A DNA stretch of 64,000 nucleotides, taken from NCBI RefSeq assembly GCF_001027285.1, contig NZ_CP011509.1, forward strand, positions 4,224,501-4,288,500, read 5' to 3'. The notes below the pieces were generated by a model. That model was not told the DNA's origin and did not search any database. It saw only the letters and a list, made by a program, of their open reading frames with translations. Both the position numbers and the translations under genes were made by a program. The stretch comes from Archangium gephyra (lineage in GTDB: Bacteria; Myxococcota; Myxococcia; Myxococcales; Myxococcaceae). Of this stretch, positions 45,407-54,486 are shown piece after piece (position 1 is the first letter of the stretch; every line of letters begins with the position of its first letter).

Positions 45407-47640
45407 TGGCTGCGATGATTGCTCAGGAGCTCGAGGCGAAGCAGGGCTTCACCTACCAGGTCGAGGACGGTGTCGCGCTCCTCGTGTTGGACCTGCCGGG
45501 CGAGGCGGTGAACACGCTCTCCCCGGAGACGGGCGAGGTGTTCGCGAGTCTGCTCACCCGCGCGGAGAAGGACCCCGCGGTGAAGGCGGTCGTCTTCATC
45601 TCCGGCAAGAAGGACAGCTTCGTGGCCGGAGCGAAGATCGACTTCCTCCAGACGCTCAAGTCGGCCGCCGAGGCCACCGCCGCTTCGCGTCAGGGGCAGC
45701 AGGGCTTCGACAGGCTGGAGGCGTTCTCCAAGCCGGTGGTGGCGGCCATCCACGGCGCGTGCCTGGGCGGCGGCCTGGAGTGGGCGCTCGCCTGTGACTA
45801 CCGCATCGCCACCGACAGCCCGAAGACGACGCTCGGGTTGCCCGAGGTGCAGCTGGGCCTCATCCCGGGCGCCGGTGGCACCCAGCGGCTGCCGGCCCTC
45901 ATCGGCGTGCAGGCCGCGTTGGACCTCATTCTCACCGGCAAGAACGTGAAGCCGTCCAAGGCGAAGAAGCTGGGCCTGGTGGACGAGGTGGTGCCCGCGC
46001 CCATCCTCCGCACCCTGGCCGTGCGCCGCGCCCGCGAGCTGGCCGAGGGCCTGAAGGTGGAGCGTCCCCGGGGCCAGGGCCTCAAGGCGGTGGCGCAGCA
46101 GGGCAAGAAGGGCCTGGGCGGACTGCTGCTGGGGCTGACCAACAAGGAGATGTGGACCGAGGTCGCGCTCGAGGACAACCCGGTGGGCCGGAAGATCCTC
46201 TTCGACCAGGCGCGCAAGCAGCTGCGCAAGAAGACGCGCGGCAAGTACCCGGCGCCGGAGAAGGCGCTCGAGGCCATCCGCGTTGGCGTGGAGTCCGGCC
46301 GCGCGGCGGGCCTGGAGGCCGAGGCCCGGTTCTTCGGCGAGCTGGTGGTGTCCGACGTCTCCAAGCGGCTGGTGGAGATCTTCTTCGCCACCACCGCGCT
46401 CAAGAAGGAGAACGGCACGGCCAGCGCGGACGTGAAGCCCCGCGAGGTGAAGAAGGTGGGTGTGCTCGGCGGCGGTCTGATGGGCGGTGGCATCGCCTAC
46501 GTCAGCTCGGCGCTGCAGGGCGTGCCGGTGCGCGTGAAGGACAAGGACGACGCGGGCGTGGGCCGGGCCCTCAAGCAGGTGCAGGGCCTCTACGATGAGC
46601 GGGTGAAGAAGCGCTCGCTCACGTGGCGCGAGGCGGCCTCGAAGATGGCGCTCGTCACCGGCGGCACCGGCTACGAGGGCTTCAAGAGCGTGGACGTGGT
46701 CATCGAGGCCGTCTTCGAGGACCTGGCCCTCAAGCACCGCATCATGGGCGAGGTGGAGCTCGTCACCCGCGAGGACTGCATCTTCGCCTCCAACACCTCC
46801 AGCATCCCCATCACCGAGCTGGCCAAGGGCTCGCGGCGGCCCGCGCAGGTCATCGGCATGCATTACTTCAGCCCGGTGAACAAGATGCCGCTGCTGGAGA
46901 TCATCACCCACAAGGGCACCGCCGACTGGGTGACGGCCACCTGCGTGGAGGTGGGCAAGAAGCAGGGCAAGACGGTCATCGTCGTCAACGACGGGCCGGG
47001 CTTCTACACCTCGCGCATCCTCGCGCCGTACATGAACGAGGCCGCGCACCTGCTGGCCGATGGCGCCGACATCGCCGAGCTGGACAAGGCACTCGTGGAG
47101 TTCGGCTTCCCCGTGGGCCCCATCACCCTGCTGGACGAGGTGGGCATCGACGTGGCGCAGAAGGTGGGCCCCATCATGGAGACCGCCTTCGGCAAGCGCA
47201 TGGCCGCGCCCCGCGCCCTGGAGAAGGTGGTGGCCGACGGACGGCTCGGCCGCAAGAACAAGAAGGGCTTCTACACCTACGACGGCAAGAAGAAGGAGGT
47301 GGACCCCACCGTCTACGAGCTCCTGCCGCACGGGAAGAACCGCAAGAGCCTCGACGCGCGCGAGATGGCCGAGCGGTGCGCCCTCCAGATGGTGAACGAG
47401 GCGGTGCGCTGCCTCGGCGAGGGGATTCTCCGCAGCGCGCGGGACGGCGACGTGGGCGCCATCTTCGGGCTCGGCTTCCCGCCGTTCCTCGGAGGCCCCT
47501 TCCGCTACGCGGACAGCCTCGGCCCCGCCGAGCTGCTGCGGCGCCTGGAGCACTTCCAGGACAAGTACGGCGAGCGCTTCACCCCCGCGCCGTCCCTCGT
47601 GGACATGGTGAAGGCGGGCAAGACGTTCTACCCGCGCTAG
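45406..47640 (+). CDS. fadJ: Multifunctional fatty-acid oxidation alpha subunit
   Basis: A 744-residue protein of full length. The N-terminal enoyl-CoA hydratase/isomerase domain (about 15-215) holds SGKKDSFVAGAKIDFL, HGACLGGGLEWALACDYRI and LGLPEVQLGLIPGAGGTQRL with both catalytic Glu positions. The NAD-binding 3-hydroxyacyl-CoA dehydrogenase domain starts at KVGVLGGGLMGGGIAYV (about 350) and includes NTSSIPIT and GMHYFSPVNKMPLLEII (catalytic His). The C-terminal HAD domains contain FGFPVGPITLLDEVG and LGFPPFLGGPFRYAD. Together with FadI it converts 2-enoyl-CoA to acetyl-CoA. Both genes share one transcript behind the palindrome at 44017. Confidence 0.96.
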   Translation: MAAMIAQELEAKQGFTYQVEDGVALLVLDLPGEAVNTLSPETGEVFASLLTRAEKDPAVKAVVFISGKKDSFVAGAKIDFLQTLKSAAEATAASRQGQQGFDRLEAFSKPVVAAIHGACLGGGLEWALACDYRIATDSPKTTLGLPEVQLGLIPGAGGTQRLPALIGVQAALDLILTGKNVKPSKAKKLGLVDEVVPAPILRTLAVRRARELAEGLKVERPRGQGLKAVAQQGKKGLGGLLLGLTNKEMWTEVALEDNPVGRKILFDQARKQLRKKTRGKYPAPEKALEAIRVGVESGRAAGLEAEARFFGELVVSDVSKRLVEIFFATTALKKENGTASADVKPREVKKVGVLGGGLMGGGIAYVSSALQGVPVRVKDKDDAGVGRALKQVQGLYDERVKKRSLTWREAASKMALVTGGTGYEGFKSVDVVIEAVFEDLALKHRIMGEVELVTREDCIFASNTSSIPITELAKGSRRPAQVIGMHYFSPVNKMPLLEIITHKGTADWVTATCVEVGKKQGKTVIVVNDGPGFYTSRILAPYMNEAAHLLADGADIAELDKALVEFGFPVGPITLLDEVGIDVAQKVGPIMETAFGKRMAAPRALEKVVADGRLGRKNKKGFYTYDGKKKEVDPTVYELLPHGKNRKSLDAREMAERCALQMVNEAVRCLGEGILRSARDGDVGAIFGLGFPPFLGGPFRYADSLGPAELLRRLEHFQDKYGERFTPAPSLVDMVKAGKTFYPR

Positions 47641-47659
47641 TCACGGGGAAGGGGAGGGC

Positions 47660-47680
47660 AGGGGGCTCGTGTGCTCCCCT
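47660..47680. terminator. Possible bidirectional terminator hairpin
   Basis: AGGGG-GC pairs with GC-CCCCT (one bulged T) between the convergent fadJ and hydrolase genes. There is no T tract, so termination is only suggested by position. Confidence 0.3.
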
Positions 47681-47694
47681 CCCTCCCGTCCGCG

Positions 47695-49623
47695 TCAGTC
47701 GTCCACCGCGGGCAGCACGCTCACCTTGAGCGAGCTGGGGTGCGCCGCCGAGCGGTACACGCGGTGGAAGGCGCGCACGAAGTCCTCGTCCTTCGCCTCG
47801 AAGATGTTGGGCACGAAGGTCTGCGGGTTCCGGTCGATGAAGGGAAACCAGCTCGACTGCACCTGGATCATCACCCGGTGCCCACGCTCGAAGGTGTGGA
47901 AGACGTCGTTGATGACGAAGCGCACCTTCGTCACCTCGCCCGGCTTGAAGGGCTTGGGCTCGCTGTAGCTGTCGCGGAAGCGGCCGCGGAACGGCTCGCC
48001 GCGCACCAGCGTCTGCTGGCCCCCGCGGTTGTGCCTGCCTTCCTCGGACTCGCCCCACACGGGGCCGGGCATCTTGCCCGGGTTGACGTCCACGAGCTTC
48101 ACCACCCAGTCCGCGTCGGTGCCGGTGGTGGACACCCACAGCTCGGCCTCCAGCGGGCCCGCGAGCGTCAGGTCCTTCTCCAGCGGCTCCGTCTGGTAGA
48201 CGAGCACGTCCGGCCGGCGCGAGGCGAAGCGCTGGTCCTCCGTCATGTAGTTCTTGCTCCAGCCCGTCGTCAGCTCCGTGGTGTAGGGCACCGGCTTGCT
48301 GGGGTCACTCACGTACTCGTCGAAGGAGGCCTCGGCGGACGCGGGCGCGGTGTAGGAGAGGCCGCCCCTGGGCTGGAAGTAGAGCCGCGCCTCGCGCACG
48401 CCCTTGGGGGGCCACGTGTCGAAGCGCCGCCAGCGGTTGGCGCCCGTCTCGAACATCAGGGCCTCGGGCAGCTCCGGCTTGTCGCCCCCCTTGAGGTGGT
48501 GCTTGAAGAAGGCGAGCTCCAACTCCTGGTAGAGCGCGCTCGTGCGGAAGCCGAAGTCCACGTCGCCCAGCGAGGTGCTGTCCCCGCGCGTCCAGCCGCC
48601 GTGCGGCCACGGGCCCATGACGAGCGTGTTGGAGATGCCCGGGTTCTGCTTCTCGATGGCGGCGTAGGTGCGCAGCGGGCCGTACAGGTCCTCGGTGTCG
48701 TACCAGCCGCCCACCACCAGCACCGCGGCCTTGATGTTCTTCAGGTGCGGCAGGAGGTTGCGCGCCTGCCAGAAGGCGTCGTAGTTGGGGTGCGCGACGA
48801 TGTCCTTCCAGAAGGCGATGTCGCCCTTGAAGTGGCGCGTGTCCGCGTTGGCCAGCGAGCCCAGGTCGAGGAAGAACTGGTAGCCGTCCGGCGTGCCGTG
48901 CTCGAAGCGGGGCCAGGACTCGTTGGCGACGGGCTGCGGCCGGGGCTTGCCGAAGCCCGCGAAGAAGTTGAACGACAGCGCCAGGTTGAAGGCGCCATGG
49001 CGGTGCATGTCGTCCCAGAACCAGTCGGCGATGGGGGCCTGCGGCGACACCGCCTTGAGCGCCGGGTGCGAGTCGATGACGCCCGCCGAGGCGTAGAAGC
49101 CCGGATACGAGATGCCCCACTGGCCCACGCGGCCGTTGTTGCCCGGCACGTTCTTCACCAGCCACTCGATGGTGTCGTACGTGTCGGTGCTCTCGTCGAT
49201 GTCCTTGGGCCCGCTCTTCTTCGCCAGGTGCGGGCGCACGTTGATGAACTCGCCCTCGGACATGTTGCGGCCGCGCACGTCCTGCAAGGCGAAGATGAAG
49301 CCCTGCTTCTCGTACTCGGCGGTGGGGCCGAGCCCGCGTGCGTACCGGTCCTGGCCGTACGGCGCCACCGAGTAGGGCGTGCGCGTGAGCAGGATGGGGT
49401 AGCGCTTGCCGGGGCTCGCGTCGTTGGGGATGTAGACGGACGTGAAGAGCCTCGTGCCGTCGCGCGTGGGAAGGCGGTACTCGAACTTGGTGTAGCGCGA
49501 GCGGATGTAGTCGGCGCGCTCGGACTCGGCGGTGGGCGGCTGGGGCTTCGCGGCCTGGGCCCTCGCGGGACCAGCGAGCGCCACAAGCACGAGCACCAGG
49601 AAGCTGCGGAACATGAGGTGCAT
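47695..49623 (-). CDS. Secreted CocE/NonD (X-Pro dipeptidyl-peptidase S15) family hydrolase
   Basis: A 642-residue protein; ATG at 49623 lies 5 bp after AGGAG. The signal peptide is cleaved near GPARAQAA. The S15 alpha/beta core shows LPTRDGTRLFTSVYIP, ILLTRTPYS, DVRGRNMSEGEF, the nucleophile elbow GQWGISYPGFYA (GxSxPG, about residue 165), the acid region GGWYDTED and the His in MGPWPHGGW. A C-terminal jelly-roll follows (PLEAELWVSTTGTDADW). Homologues hydrolyse esters, beta-lactam side chains or N-terminal X-Pro dipeptides; the substrate is not predictable. It is a probable nutrient-scavenging exoenzyme. Confidence 0.9.
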   Translation of the reverse strand: MHLMFRSFLVLVLVALAGPARAQAAKPQPPTAESERADYIRSRYTKFEYRLPTRDGTRLFTSVYIPNDASPGKRYPILLTRTPYSVAPYGQDRYARGLGPTAEYEKQGFIFALQDVRGRNMSEGEFINVRPHLAKKSGPKDIDESTDTYDTIEWLVKNVPGNNGRVGQWGISYPGFYASAGVIDSHPALKAVSPQAPIADWFWDDMHRHGAFNLALSFNFFAGFGKPRPQPVANESWPRFEHGTPDGYQFFLDLGSLANADTRHFKGDIAFWKDIVAHPNYDAFWQARNLLPHLKNIKAAVLVVGGWYDTEDLYGPLRTYAAIEKQNPGISNTLVMGPWPHGGWTRGDSTSLGDVDFGFRTSALYQELELAFFKHHLKGGDKPELPEALMFETGANRWRRFDTWPPKGVREARLYFQPRGGLSYTAPASAEASFDEYVSDPSKPVPYTTELTTGWSKNYMTEDQRFASRRPDVLVYQTEPLEKDLTLAGPLEAELWVSTTGTDADWVVKLVDVNPGKMPGPVWGESEEGRHNRGGQQTLVRGEPFRGRFRDSYSEPKPFKPGEVTKVRFVINDVFHTFERGHRVMIQVQSSWFPFIDRNPQTFVPNIFEAKDEDFVRAFHRVYRSAAHPSSLKVSVLPAVDD

Positions 49624-49774
49624 GCACTCTCCTGCTGGGGAAGGCGGGCATTGTCGGTGAAGGGCGGCGGTGCGGAAAGCGCTGTCTCGTGCTCGCGAGG
49701 CGGAAGCGCCCTGGCACTCCGCGTCCCGGTTCCGTCCTTGACCCCAGCGCCTTTCTGGACGATGCCTGCGCCGC

Positions 49775-50902
49775 ATGTCCCGCTCCGCCTCCCGCACCCT
49801 GGCCCTCGTCATCCTGGCCGCCGTCCTGGCCTGTGCCGTGTCGGGGGGGCTCGCCGCCTGGCGCTTCCACCACAAGAATCCCCAGGCCCCGGTGGTGCGG
49901 CTCGACGAGTACGTCGTCATGGGCTGGGTGGGCTGGGACTCCAGCTGGTACATGCGCATCGCCGAGGAGGGGTACAGCTTCACGCCCGGCGAGCAGAGCT
50001 CCGTGGCCTTCTTCCCGCTCTACCCCCTGGCCATCCGCGCCGTCGAGGCGCTCGGTCCGGACGTGTACCAGGCCGGGGTGCTCGTCACGCTGTTGTGTGG
50101 ACCGCTCGCCATCCTCCTCTTCCTGCGCTGGGCCCGCTTCCGGGCCGAGGAGCCCCTCGCCTTCCAGGCCTCGCTGCTGCTCGCCCTCTACCCCTTCACC
50201 TTCTTCCTGTACGGGGTGATGTACTCCGACGCGCTCTTCCTCCTGCTGGTGGTGGGCGCCTTCCTCCTGCTGGAGAAGGGGCACCTGGGGCTGGCCGTGC
50301 TGCTCGGCGCGGTGGCGACGGCGGCGAGGCCCGTGGCGCCCGCGGTGGTGCTCGGCCTGCTGGCCCGCCGGCTCGAGTGGAAGCGCGAGCGGGGAGAGCG
50401 CTGGACCGTGCTCGACTTCCTGCCCGTCCTGTCCGCGCTCGGCTTCCTCCTCTACATGCTCTACCTGGACAAGCAGTTCGGCGCGCCCTTCGCCTTCGCC
50501 GAGGCCCAGGCCGGGTGGGGACAGGAGCCCGGCTGGCGCTCCGTGCTGAAGCTCTCCTGGTTCAAGACCGTCTTCTTCTCCCACGCCAACGCGGAGACGG
50601 TGTCGCGGCTGTGCCTCCATGCGCTGCTGACGCTGGGGGCGCTCGTGCTGGTGGGGCCCACCTTCCGCAAGCTGGGGTGGGGCTATGGCGTGTACTGCGC
50701 CGTGCTGGTGGGCATCCCCGCCGTGACCACCAAGGACTTCATGGGCATGGGGCGCTACCTCATCTCCGCCTTCCCCCTCTTCCTCACCCTCGCGCTGCTG
50801 TTGCGCGACCACCCGCGCGTGCGGCAGGGAATCCTCGCCGTGGGCGCCGTGTCGCTCGTCCTCCTGTCGGCCGCCTTCGGCCTGGACCACTACATCTCGT
50901 GA
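49775..50902 (+). CDS. PIG-V/GPI mannosyltransferase-like integral membrane protein
   Basis: A 375-residue protein with about nine hydrophobic helices. The luminal loop after helix 1 carries GWDSSWYMRIAEEGYS and VAFFPLYPLAIR, the W-D-(S)-x-W-Y and FPLYP pattern of PIG-V-like (Gpi18) GT-C transferases, with the acidic residue expected for the lipid-sugar donor. A second region, GVMYSDALFLLL (helix 4), fits the family as well. It probably transfers a sugar from a polyprenyl-phosphate donor at the membrane outer face; the donor could be made by the GT2 gene at 52417. It overlaps the methyltransferase start as GTGA. Confidence 0.82.
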   Translation: MSRSASRTLALVILAAVLACAVSGGLAAWRFHHKNPQAPVVRLDEYVVMGWVGWDSSWYMRIAEEGYSFTPGEQSSVAFFPLYPLAIRAVEALGPDVYQAGVLVTLLCGPLAILLFLRWARFRAEEPLAFQASLLLALYPFTFFLYGVMYSDALFLLLVVGAFLLLEKGHLGLAVLLGAVATAARPVAPAVVLGLLARRLEWKRERGERWTVLDFLPVLSALGFLLYMLYLDKQFGAPFAFAEAQAGWGQEPGWRSVLKLSWFKTVFFSHANAETVSRLCLHALLTLGALVLVGPTFRKLGWGYGVYCAVLVGIPAVTTKDFMGMGRYLISAFPLFLTLALLLRDHPRVRQGILAVGAVSLVLLSAAFGLDHYIS

Positions 50903-51591
50903 ACGCTCCGCTCGCTCCCGCCCTGGCGCTGTTCTCCCACCTCCCGTTGAGCGAGCGCTTCCACGTGCACGCCCGGGCCTTCTCCGCGCCGCTCGAGGCC
51001 GTCGCCTCCCGCGTGCCCGCCGGTGGCACGGTGGCGGATGTGGGATGTGGGCACGGCCTGCTCTCCGCCCTCCTGGCCCTGGGTGACTCCCGGCGCATCG
51101 TGCATGGGGTCGATCCCGACCCACGTAAAATCGAGTGGGCGCGGAGTGGCCCCGGCCGTCTGCCCAACGTGCGGGCTGAGGTGGGCACCGTGGAGTCGCT
51201 CGCCGAGCGGCTCTCCGGCCAGTTCGACGCGGTGGTGGTGAGCGACGTCCTCTATCTGCTGCCCGTGGAGCGCTGGCCCGGCTTCCTGCGCGAGGCCCGG
51301 CGCCTGCTGCGTCCCGGGGGACGGCTGCTCCTGAAGGAGGCCGAGGGGGACCGCTCCTGGAAGCACTACAAGTGCCTCGCCCAGGAGGTGGTGATGGTGA
51401 AGCTGCTCGGCCGGACGAAGGCTGGCGGCGCGCTCGTGCTCCAGCCGCGCGAGGCGATGGAGGCCCTGCTGCGTCAGGCCGGCTTCACCCCGCGCGAGAC
51501 GGTGGCGCTGGGGACGGGCTACTCCACGCCCCACATCCTCTACGTGGCGGAGGCCACCGCCGGAGACGGGGCGGCTGCCAGCGCGCCGTAG
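50899..51591 (+). CDS. Class I SAM-dependent methyltransferase
   Basis: A 230-residue protein from GTG overlapping the previous stop. Motif I is GGTVADVGCGHGLLSALLA, the acidic loop is VHGVDPDPRKIEWAR, post-I FDAVVVSDVLYLLP and motif III LLRPGGRLLLKEAEG. This is a complete AdoMet-binding core. The acceptor is unknown; coupling to the PIG-V-like gene suggests a lipid or glycan target. Its last 52 bp overlap the convergent ChbG-like gene. Confidence 0.88.
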   Translation: MNAPLAPALALFSHLPLSERFHVHARAFSAPLEAVASRVPAGGTVADVGCGHGLLSALLALGDSRRIVHGVDPDPRKIEWARSGPGRLPNVRAEVGTVESLAERLSGQFDAVVVSDVLYLLPVERWPGFLREARRLLRPGGRLLLKEAEGDRSWKHYKCLAQEVVMVKLLGRTKAGGALVLQPREAMEALLRQAGFTPRETVALGTGYSTPHILYVAEATAGDGAAASAP

Positions 51592-52412
51592 GTGGTCAGC
51601 TCCACCCCGAGCTGCTCGAGCCGGGCCCGCACCCGGGGACTGGTGAGTGCGTCCAGCTCGGACTGCCAGCCGTAGGTCCAGGCCGGGTCCTCCGGCACGT
51701 GCGGGCGGCCCTCACCGGGGTGGCAGCCCAGCTCGAAGTCTCCCGGGGGCAGCGACTCCAGCAGCGAGAGCAGGGCGGACTCGGTGAGCTGGCCCGCCTC
51801 GAAGATGCCACCCGCGCTCACCCGCCGGACTCCCGGCCGTGGCCCCGGCGCGCTCCGGGCGAGCAGCGACAGCAGCGACGTCTTCACCGCCGGTCCGGGC
51901 GCCCGCAGCCAGGACATCCTCGGCAGCCGGTCCGGCCAGCGCAGGGGCAACCCCTCCCGCAGCGCCAGGGCCTCCACCAGCGGGCGCACTCCAGGCAGCA
52001 GGTGCAGGTGCTGGTGGCCGTCCAGGTGGTCCACCTCCGCGCCCAGCTCGCGCGCGCGCCGCACCTGCGCGGCCAGCTCCAGCTCCAGCTCCTCGCGGCG
52101 CACTTGCCCGGTGAGCCACGCCCGTGCGAAGTCCGCCCAGCTCCCGCGCAGGCGCCCCTCGGGGGCCATCGTGGGCACGTGCGAGGCCGGCGCCGCCGGG
52201 GGCAGCCGGGTGCAGAAGGCCAGGTGGACACCCAGGGCCAGGCCGCGCTTCCGGGCCTCGGGCACCGCTTCCGGCGCACTCGGGCCGCTCACCAGCACGG
52301 TCGCGCTGGTGACGATGCCCTCGCGGTGGGCCCGGAAGATGCCCGCGTCCAGGGCCGGGTGCAGCCCCAGGTCATCCGCGTTGACGACGAGGCGTGTGCG
52401 TGCCCGTCCCAC
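51540..52412 (-). CDS. ChbG/HpnK (YdjC) family carbohydrate deacetylase
   Basis: About 290 residues; GTG at 52412 starts VGRARTRLVVNADDLG, matching the family start and lying 4 bp after the GT2 stop. ATG at 52460 is possible but overlaps that gene. The catalytic and metal residues are in LVVNADDLGLHPALDAGI (Asp-Asp), LALGVHLAFC (His) and EVDHLDGHQHLHLLP (His). PGDFELGCHPGEG is a further family block. YdjC proteins remove acetyl groups from N-acetylated sugars (diacetylchitobiose, or the sugar of hopanoids). The GT2 neighbour supports a glycolipid or hopanoid role, as in hpnK clusters; this is inferred. Confidence 0.87.
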   Translation of the reverse strand: MGRARTRLVVNADDLGLHPALDAGIFRAHREGIVTSATVLVSGPSAPEAVPEARKRGLALGVHLAFCTRLPPAAPASHVPTMAPEGRLRGSWADFARAWLTGQVRREELELELAAQVRRARELGAEVDHLDGHQHLHLLPGVRPLVEALALREGLPLRWPDRLPRMSWLRAPGPAVKTSLLSLLARSAPGPRPGVRRVSAGGIFEAGQLTESALLSLLESLPPGDFELGCHPGEGRPHVPEDPAWTYGWQSELDALTSPRVRARLEQLGVELTTYGALAAAPSPAVASAT

Positions 52413-52416
52413 CGCG

Positions 52417-53217
52417 CTATCCGTGGCCGCGCGCCTTGTCGCGCTCGCGCGCCGAGCCATGGAGCGGGGCCACCGACGGCGGCAGCCGCACCGGACGCTT
52501 GGCCGCCTGCGGATGGCGCGTCTCCGGGTACAGCTTCACCAGCTCCCGCACCATCTTCGCGATGACGGCGGGCGAGGACAGCGTGGAGATGCCACGCGTG
52601 CGCGGGAAGTAGTCCACGCCCATCTGGAACACCTTGAAGCCCTGGTGGATGGCCTTCACCACCAGCTCCGCGTCGATGAAGGAGCCCTGGCTGTTGAGCT
52701 CCACCGCCTCCAGCACCCGCCGGTGCATCACCTTGAAGCTGAAGTTGATGTCCTTCACGTGGACACCGAACAGCGTGCGGATGAGCATGTTGTAGGCAAA
52801 GGAGTACACGATGCGCTTGGGCCCCTCGCTCGTGCGGTCGAACCGGAAGGCGCAGATCATGTCCGCCTCCAGGTACTTCATCAGGTGCAGCGCCCGCTCC
52901 AGCTCCTTCAAGTCGAAGGGCAGGTCCATGTCCGAGTACACCACGATGTCCTTGGTGGACGCGGACAGGCCGGTCCTCATGGCCCCGCCCAGCTTCAAGT
53001 TGACTGGGTGCGTGATGACCCGGAGCTGGGGGATGCGCGCGGCCAGCGCCTCGCAGACCTCCTGGGTGCGGTCCGTGGAGGCGTCGTTGACGACGATGAT
53101 CTCGAAGTCGTCCGACAGCCGGGGGAGCACCTCCATGGCGCGCGAGACCGTGCGCTCCACATAGTCCTCCTCGTTCCAGGCGGGAAGAAAGAGGCTGATG
53201 CTGGGAGATTTACCCAC
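52417..53217 (-). CDS. Family 2 glycosyltransferase (dolichyl-phosphate-mannose synthase-like)
   Basis: A 266-residue protein, GTG at 53217 preceded by GAGGT. It has SISLFLPAWNEEDYVERTV, FEIIVVNDASTDRT, the DxD-type donor site VVYSDMDLPFDL and the acceptor loop INFSFKVMHRRVLE. There is no membrane helix, so it is a soluble DPM1-type enzyme that would load a sugar onto a polyprenyl phosphate. Neighbours include a ChbG-like deacetylase downstream and a PIG-V-like transferase across the convergent junction, suggesting a common lipid-sugar pathway. Confidence 0.9.
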   Translation of the reverse strand: MGKSPSISLFLPAWNEEDYVERTVSRAMEVLPRLSDDFEIIVVNDASTDRTQEVCEALAARIPQLRVITHPVNLKLGGAMRTGLSASTKDIVVYSDMDLPFDLKELERALHLMKYLEADMICAFRFDRTSEGPKRIVYSFAYNMLIRTLFGVHVKDINFSFKVMHRRVLEAVELNSQGSFIDAELVVKAIHQGFKVFQMGVDYFPRTRGISTLSSPAVIAKMVRELVKLYPETRHPQAAKRPVRLPPSVAPLHGSARERDKARGHG

Positions 53218-53349
53218 GATGTGACCTCGGTGATGTGCCCCTGTGACAGGCGCGACGGAAACAGGCCGGGTGGCTATCAAACATTGCAGGGCAAGCGCAA
53301 TCCAACGGTCGCGAGTCCTCGCTGGGCCGTGATAGCGTGAGGGCTTGGG

Positions 53350-54309
53350 TTGGTTTCGGGGATAGATGTGGGAGACAGGCGCCTCATTCTGTTGGTGGAC
53401 GAGCTGCCCGAGCGGCAGGCCGAGCTGGCAAGCACACTGGAGCAGGGGGGGTTCTCCGTCCGATTGGTGTCGGCCGGCCCCGAGGCGCAACGGCGCCTCG
53501 CCGAGACGGATCTCGTCCTCCTCGCGCTGGGGCCTGCCGGTGCGCCCTCGCGCGCGCTGCTGCAGCACTTGATGGCCCGGGACGACGATGGGACGGGACC
53601 CGGCATCATCGCGTTGGTGCCCGCCGAGGAGCGTGCCGCGGTCGTGGCCGTGCTGCGCCTGGGGGCGGAGGTGGTGCGCACCCCGGTGGAGCCCGATGAG
53701 TTGATGGCCCGCATGGAGCGCTGCCTCCGCGAGCGCCAGCGCCTCAACGAGCTGCTCACCCGCGTCACGTCGCTGGAGCGCCTGTCCGTCACCGACGGCC
53801 TCACCGGCGTCCACAACCACCGCTACTTCCAGGAGCGGCTGCGCGAGGAGTTCCGCCGCGCCCAGCGCTACGACGACACGCTGTCGCTCATCCTCATCGA
53901 CCTGGACCACTTCAAGGCCTTCAACGACACCCACGGCCACCAGGTGGGCGACATCGTGCTGTGCGACGTGGCCGCCTCCCTGCAGCGCAGCGTGCGCGAG
54001 ACGGACCTGCTCGCTCGCTATGGAGGCGAGGAGTTCGCCATCCTCCTGCCGCGCACCCCGCTGGCTGGCGCCCTCACCGTGGCCGAGCGTGTCTGGCGTG
54101 AGCTGGGCCAGCTGCACACCGGGCCTCAACGCACCCTGCGCGTCACCGCCTCGCTGGGCGTCTCCACCTTCCCCCACCACGCCGTCAACAGCGCCGAGTT
54201 GCTGGTACGCTCCGCCGACCAGGCCCTCTACCGCGCGAAGGACGAGGGGCGGAATCGCATCTGCCTCTACGTCGCCTCCTCTCCCTTCGATAGGCCGACC
54301 CCCCGCTAG
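53350..54309 (+). CDS. Diguanylate cyclase with a degenerate receiver domain
   Basis: A 319-residue protein; TTG at 53350 has GAGGG 7 bp upstream. Residues 8-125 look like a receiver fold (LILLVDELPERQAEL) but the phospho-acceptor strand reads DLVLLALGPAG and the usual Lys position is RTPVEPDEL, so Asp and Lys are both lost. The GGDEF domain (about 150-310) is intact with SVTDGLTGVHNHRYF, the active site YGGEEFAILLP and an I-site RETD located five residues before it. It should make c-di-GMP with product inhibition, with regulation by a non-phosphorylated pseudo-receiver. Confidence 0.9.
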   Translation: MVSGIDVGDRRLILLVDELPERQAELASTLEQGGFSVRLVSAGPEAQRRLAETDLVLLALGPAGAPSRALLQHLMARDDDGTGPGIIALVPAEERAAVVAVLRLGAEVVRTPVEPDELMARMERCLRERQRLNELLTRVTSLERLSVTDGLTGVHNHRYFQERLREEFRRAQRYDDTLSLILIDLDHFKAFNDTHGHQVGDIVLCDVAASLQRSVRETDLLARYGGEEFAILLPRTPLAGALTVAERVWRELGQLHTGPQRTLRVTASLGVSTFPHHAVNSAELLVRSADQALYRAKDEGRNRICLYVASSPFDRPTPR

Positions 54310-54330
54310 CCCTTTTCCCATACTCCGAGT

Positions 54331-54368
54331 GGGTCAACATTGACCCGATTCGTGGGTCGGGGTATGGA
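54331..54368 (+). promoter_or_regulatory. Dyad-overlapped sigma-70-like promoter before the kinase/NtrC operon
   Basis: GGGTCAA-CA-TTGACCC (54331-54346) is a perfect inverted repeat. Its right arm supplies TTGACC as -35, followed by a 17-bp spacer and TATGGA (54363-54368). A further GTGGGTC half-site is at 54352. A repressor on the dyad would block the -35. An 8-bp hairpin with GGAA loop follows at 54392-54411. Confidence 0.55.
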
Positions 54369-54486
54369 GGGACCCAGGGTGGTCGCAAGCCCCGGGTGCG
54401 GAAGCACCCGGTATCAATAGGGTTTGCGAGGTGGCGGACGTTGGCAGCGTCATTGCAAATGCTCGGGTCTCGGACCCAGGACGAGG

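Noticed and set aside
54392-54411. Hairpin as a transcription terminator of the GGDEF gene
   Set aside because: No T tract follows and it lies after the candidate promoter; more likely leader structure.
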